A DNA stretch of 64,000 nt from Liolophura sinensis (lineage: Eukaryota > Mollusca > Polyplacophora > Chitonida > Chitonidae). A model generated the notes under the pieces. That model worked only from the letters and a program-made list of their open reading frames with translations, had not been told where the DNA came from and made no database searches. The stretch spans positions 27,387,608-27,451,607 of the forward strand of contig NC_088300.1 of NCBI RefSeq assembly GCF_032854445.1. The letters run 5' to 3'. Below are positions 61,200 through 64,000 of the stretch, one piece after another. Position 1 is the first letter of the stretch; every line of letters starts with the position of its first letter. Both the position numbers and the translations under genes were made by a program.

Positions 61200-61238
61200 A
61201 TGACACCGTGCGTTGTATACTCCGCTTGTGACAGATGA
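61200..61238 (+). other. Short upstream open reading frame
   Basis: ATG at 61200 opens 12 codons (MTPCVVYSACDR) and stops at TGA 61236-61238, 18 bases before the main ATG and in the same frame. If it lies in the mRNA it could lower translation of the main frame. Confidence 0.4.
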
Positions 61239-61256
61239 GGAGATGTAACTATCAGG

Positions 61257-63200
61257 ATGTATTCGGGAATGATATGTCCCCGTGCAGCTTTTCTACTTGT
61301 GATATTCCTCAGTGGACCCCACCGTGCGCGTTCTCGGGAATGTATCCCACTAAAAAACTGCTACCCCCCGGAGTGTAGGTGTGCGGAGCGGACACCTCCG
61401 ACTTCCGAAAATGTAAAGAACATTCCACAAATGGTTCTTTTCACCTTCGACGACGCGGTTCGAAACCAAGATTCTACGTGGTATAAAAGACTGTTCGCCT
61501 CCAACCGAAAAAATCCGAACGGCTGTCCTATTTGCATGACTTTATTTCTGCAGGACAGGTATACGAATTACGGTGCCGTGCGGGAATTGCATAAGAGTGG
61601 CATGGAAATCGCTGTTCACAGTGTTTCACATCGAAACCCGGCGTCCTTTTGGGAGAGCATTTCTAGGAATAACTTTGTTAATGAGGCCTGCAAGCAGAAG
61701 CGCAATATTCATGAAAAGGCGGGAGTTCCTTTGGATAAAATCAAGGGTTGGAGAAGTCCTTTTCTCCAGCCTTCCGGAGAAACACAATATTCTGTTCTAC
61801 GATCTTGTAATTTCACTTATGATTCGACTCTAACAATACAAAAGTCCAGACTAAAGACGGATACCACTTGGCCGTTCACTTTGGACTTTGGGTGGCCGTT
61901 GAAATGTGGTGTTCCACCTTGTCCGAGGTCCAGCTACCCTGGCTTCTGGCTTCTCCCTGTCGTCTCGCTCGTCACCAACATGCATACACCAGCTGTCTAC
62001 GTGGATTCGCATCGACCCAATAGTGTCCAGGAGGCGTACGACTTTCTGTGGAATAATTTTGAAAGTTATTACACCCGAAAGAGAGCCCCATTTATGCTGA
62101 ATATGCACTCGGCTTGGTTTTGGTTCCCAAATAATCTGGAGGCCATGGACAAATTCATCAAAAAGCTGATCACTTTGCCGGACGTCTTCATCGTAACAGC
62201 ACAGCAGGCCATAGACTGGATGAAAGAACCCGTGAGTTTGTCGAATATTTCACAGTTAGCGTCTTGGGGGTGTCCTGAGCTCAACCCTGTTCCCAGAGTG
62301 TCAACGTCACGAACAACGACTACCACTTTACCGCCGACGACAACCACGACTACAACATTACCGCCGACGACAACCACGACTACCATTTTACCACAAGCGA
62401 CAACCACTACTACCGCTTCACCATCAATGACAACCACCACTACGACTTCCCCATCAACGACAACCACGACTACAACTTTACCACTGACGACAATCCCTAC
62501 TACCACTTTACTGCCGACGACATCCACCACTACGACTTCCCCATCAACGACAACCACGACTACCACTTTACCACCGACGACAACCACTACTACCACTTTA
62601 CCACCGACGACAACCACTACTACCACTTTACCACCGACGACAACCACCACTACCACTTTACCACCGACGACAACCACCACTACCACTTTACCACCGACGA
62701 CAACCACTACTACCACTTTACCACCGACGACAACCACCACTACCACTTTACCACCGACGACAACCACTACTACCACTTTACAGCCCACCACTACAACCTT
62801 ACCTCAGACGACAACCACGACTACAACTTTAACACCGACGACAACCATTACCACCACTTTACCGCTGATGACAACCACTACTAACACATTACCGTCCACC
62901 GCTACAAATTTACCACCAACGACAACCACGACTTCCCTACCGACGAATACCGCTACTGCAATTTCATCCGTATTCCAAAGATCGACCCTTCCATCTACAG
63001 CTGAACCCCCACCGAGGACCTCTCCTGCACTGACAAACTCAGTGTTCCTCACTAAGATCATACATCATGAGACCGACAAGCCCCCCACGGAAGCCCCAGT
63101 GCAGCCGACCAGTGGTGTCGACAGATTGTCACATGATGGACGTGTTTCTATCATATTAACATTGTTATGTGCACTCCAAGTTGTTCGGTCCCAAAGTTAG
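61257..63200 (+). CDS. Chitin deacetylase-like protein (carbohydrate esterase family 4) with mucin-like tail, intronless
   Basis: 647 residues in one exon. Residues 1-20 or so are a signal peptide (AAFLLVIFLSG core). A short cysteine motif follows (C29, C35, C40, C42), as found just before the catalytic domain in arthropod chitin deacetylases. The deacetylase domain spans about 52-330. Motif 1 is TFDDA (63-67, D65 catalytic base and D66 metal ligand by family rule); motif 2 HSVSH (121-125, metal ligands H121 and H125); motif 3 WRSPF (165-169); the later motif includes YDSTL (188-192); motif 5 LNMHSAW (281-287, H284). All key residues are present, so activity (removing acetyl groups from chitin N-acetylglucosamine outside the cell) is likely. 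Residues about 350-566 are a threonine-rich tract, probably O-glycosylated. The C-terminus has a 14-residue hydrophobic stretch (630-643) then RSQS, compatible with a GPI signal but not typical. The first ATG is used; M5 is also possible. No chitin-binding or LDL-receptor domain is seen. Confidence 0.95.
   Translation: MYSGMICPRAAFLLVIFLSGPHRARSRECIPLKNCYPPECRCAERTPPTSENVKNIPQMVLFTFDDAVRNQDSTWYKRLFASNRKNPNGCPICMTLFLQDRYTNYGAVRELHKSGMEIAVHSVSHRNPASFWESISRNNFVNEACKQKRNIHEKAGVPLDKIKGWRSPFLQPSGETQYSVLRSCNFTYDSTLTIQKSRLKTDTTWPFTLDFGWPLKCGVPPCPRSSYPGFWLLPVVSLVTNMHTPAVYVDSHRPNSVQEAYDFLWNNFESYYTRKRAPFMLNMHSAWFWFPNNLEAMDKFIKKLITLPDVFIVTAQQAIDWMKEPVSLSNISQLASWGCPELNPVPRVSTSRTTTTTLPPTTTTTTTLPPTTTTTTILPQATTTTTASPSMTTTTTTSPSTTTTTTTLPLTTIPTTTLLPTTSTTTTSPSTTTTTTTLPPTTTTTTTLPPTTTTTTTLPPTTTTTTTLPPTTTTTTTLPPTTTTTTTLPPTTTTTTTLPPTTTTTTTLQPTTTTLPQTTTTTTTLTPTTTITTTLPLMTTTTNTLPSTATNLPPTTTTTSLPTNTATAISSVFQRSTLPSTAEPPPRTSPALTNSVFLTKIIHHETDKPPTEAPVQPTSGVDRLSHDGRVSIILTLLCALQVVRSQS
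62310..62935 (+). repeat. 30-bp coding minisatellite (threonine-rich mucin tract)
   Basis: The unit CCACCGACGACAACCACTAC plus TACCACTTTA encodes PPTTTTTTTL. The central block (about 62560-62790) is the most uniform, with single-base alternation of CACTAC and CACCAC; the flanking units are more diverged (for example TCACCATCAATGACAACC). The period is a multiple of three, so copy number can change without breaking the frame. The valine-rich minus-strand open frame at 62069-62791 is its shadow. Confidence 0.95.
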
Positions 63201-64000
63201 AAGTTCTGCTCCAGCTTCAATGTGTAATCACATTTAACCAAAGGAATCCCTGGAGCGTCTTTAACATGTGACAGACCAAAGAAAGTAAGTACTACATGCC
63301 ACTCGTGAGAAGACAATTTATCGGACTCATTTCAATGGTTGCTTGCCGACGTTATGATGAATAGTGTCAGTTCATCATCAGTTCAACAATTCATGTCTTA
63401 AAATGTTACATTTTAGTTAATGGACGTTTAATAATGTTTTTTCTTAGTTTGCTCGCGGCAACTGCGATACTCCAATCTCCAACTCACACTCACAGATTAT
63501 ATATAGGCATAAATGTTCATAGGAATGCTTTCTTCTACTTTCAAATCTTACGATGATAAATGGATCTGTATTTACATATCCGGTGAATTGTAGAAAACAT
63601 AACTGGAATTCAGCCACAGATATGTTGTTTGCAAATTGAAAAATTAATTGTACTAATTGAATATTTTGTAGTTGAAACCTTTTTTCCCAAATTTAGCTGG
63701 GAATATCGATTTTTCTACCCACAAAGCTCACCACTTTACCATTTTGAATCAACAAAAGTTGCTTTAAAAACAGAAACTCCAGAAATCGGATTTAAAATGA
63801 CTAGAATGTTTCAAATGCTCAAATTAACCAAATTTTTTTTTCTTTTAAAAGGTGGAACTTATTGAGATTAAAATAAAATTGTCAGTAGTAATTAGCGAGT
63901 AAATAATGACCTTGCATGAACTTAAACTTTAACATGTCATTAGAAGCTGTCAGGTATAGATGTTCTCATGTACTCAGCACCAGTGTCATATACACTCCCC
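63201..64000 (+). other. 3' flank of the chitin deacetylase-like gene
   Basis: A candidate poly(A) signal AATAAA is at about 63872-63877. A short open frame at 63629-63865 lies in this likely UTR and has no recognised signature. Nothing else is seen up to the window edge. Confidence 0.45.

Noticed and set aside
62069-62791. 240-codon minus-strand frame of repeated GGKVVVVVVV
   Set aside because: It is the complement of the threonine-repeat part of the chitin deacetylase-like gene.

Overview
The window looks like metazoan nuclear DNA, most likely from a mollusc or another lophotrochozoan. It is AT-rich, its genes have many short exons and long introns, and its splice sites are canonical GT/AG. 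A tRNA-headed SINE with an (AAATA)n tail recurs more than ten times. The phylum is inferred from this SINE and the gene types; no species marker is visible. Three protein-coding genes can be supported. All gene models below were assembled by eye from splice sites, reading frame and family resemblance. Layout: (1) 1417-22789, plus strand: a complete LNX gene (Ligand of Numb protein X, a RING-type E3 ubiquitin ligase with four PDZ domains), 14 coding exons, 609 codons, with a first intron of about 9.8 kb. (2) 36739-28199, minus strand, convergent with LNX: a 12-exon gene for a secreted-then-membrane-anchored protein. It joins a signal peptide and about six kelch repeats to a C-terminal cytochrome b561 domain with four conserved histidines. 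This pairing is the most interesting item here. Its introns hold three different tandem-repeat arrays. (3) 39.3-61.1 kb: a gene-poor stretch with SINE copies, two tandem fold-back (MITE-like) elements, a nested perfect-stem hairpin, a second tRNA-derived repeat family, AT/GT microsatellites and a mariner-like terminal motif. (4) 61257-63200, plus strand: an intronless 647-codon chitin deacetylase-like protein (carbohydrate esterase family 4) with all deacetylase motifs, a long threonine-rich mucin-like tract made of a 30-bp repeat, and a hydrophobic C-terminus. It has its own TATA box. The three genes do not form an operon and show no obvious shared pathway. LNX acts inside the cell on ubiquitination and PDZ scaffolding. 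The kelch-b561 protein is predicted to move electrons across a membrane with a propeller domain on the luminal or outer face. The chitin deacetylase acts outside the cell on chitin. Best candidates for something undescribed: the kelch-cytochrome b561 architecture, the mucin-tailed intronless deacetylase, the tandem fold-back element at 47.3-47.7 kb, and an unexplained 234-codon open frame antisense inside LNX intron 1.
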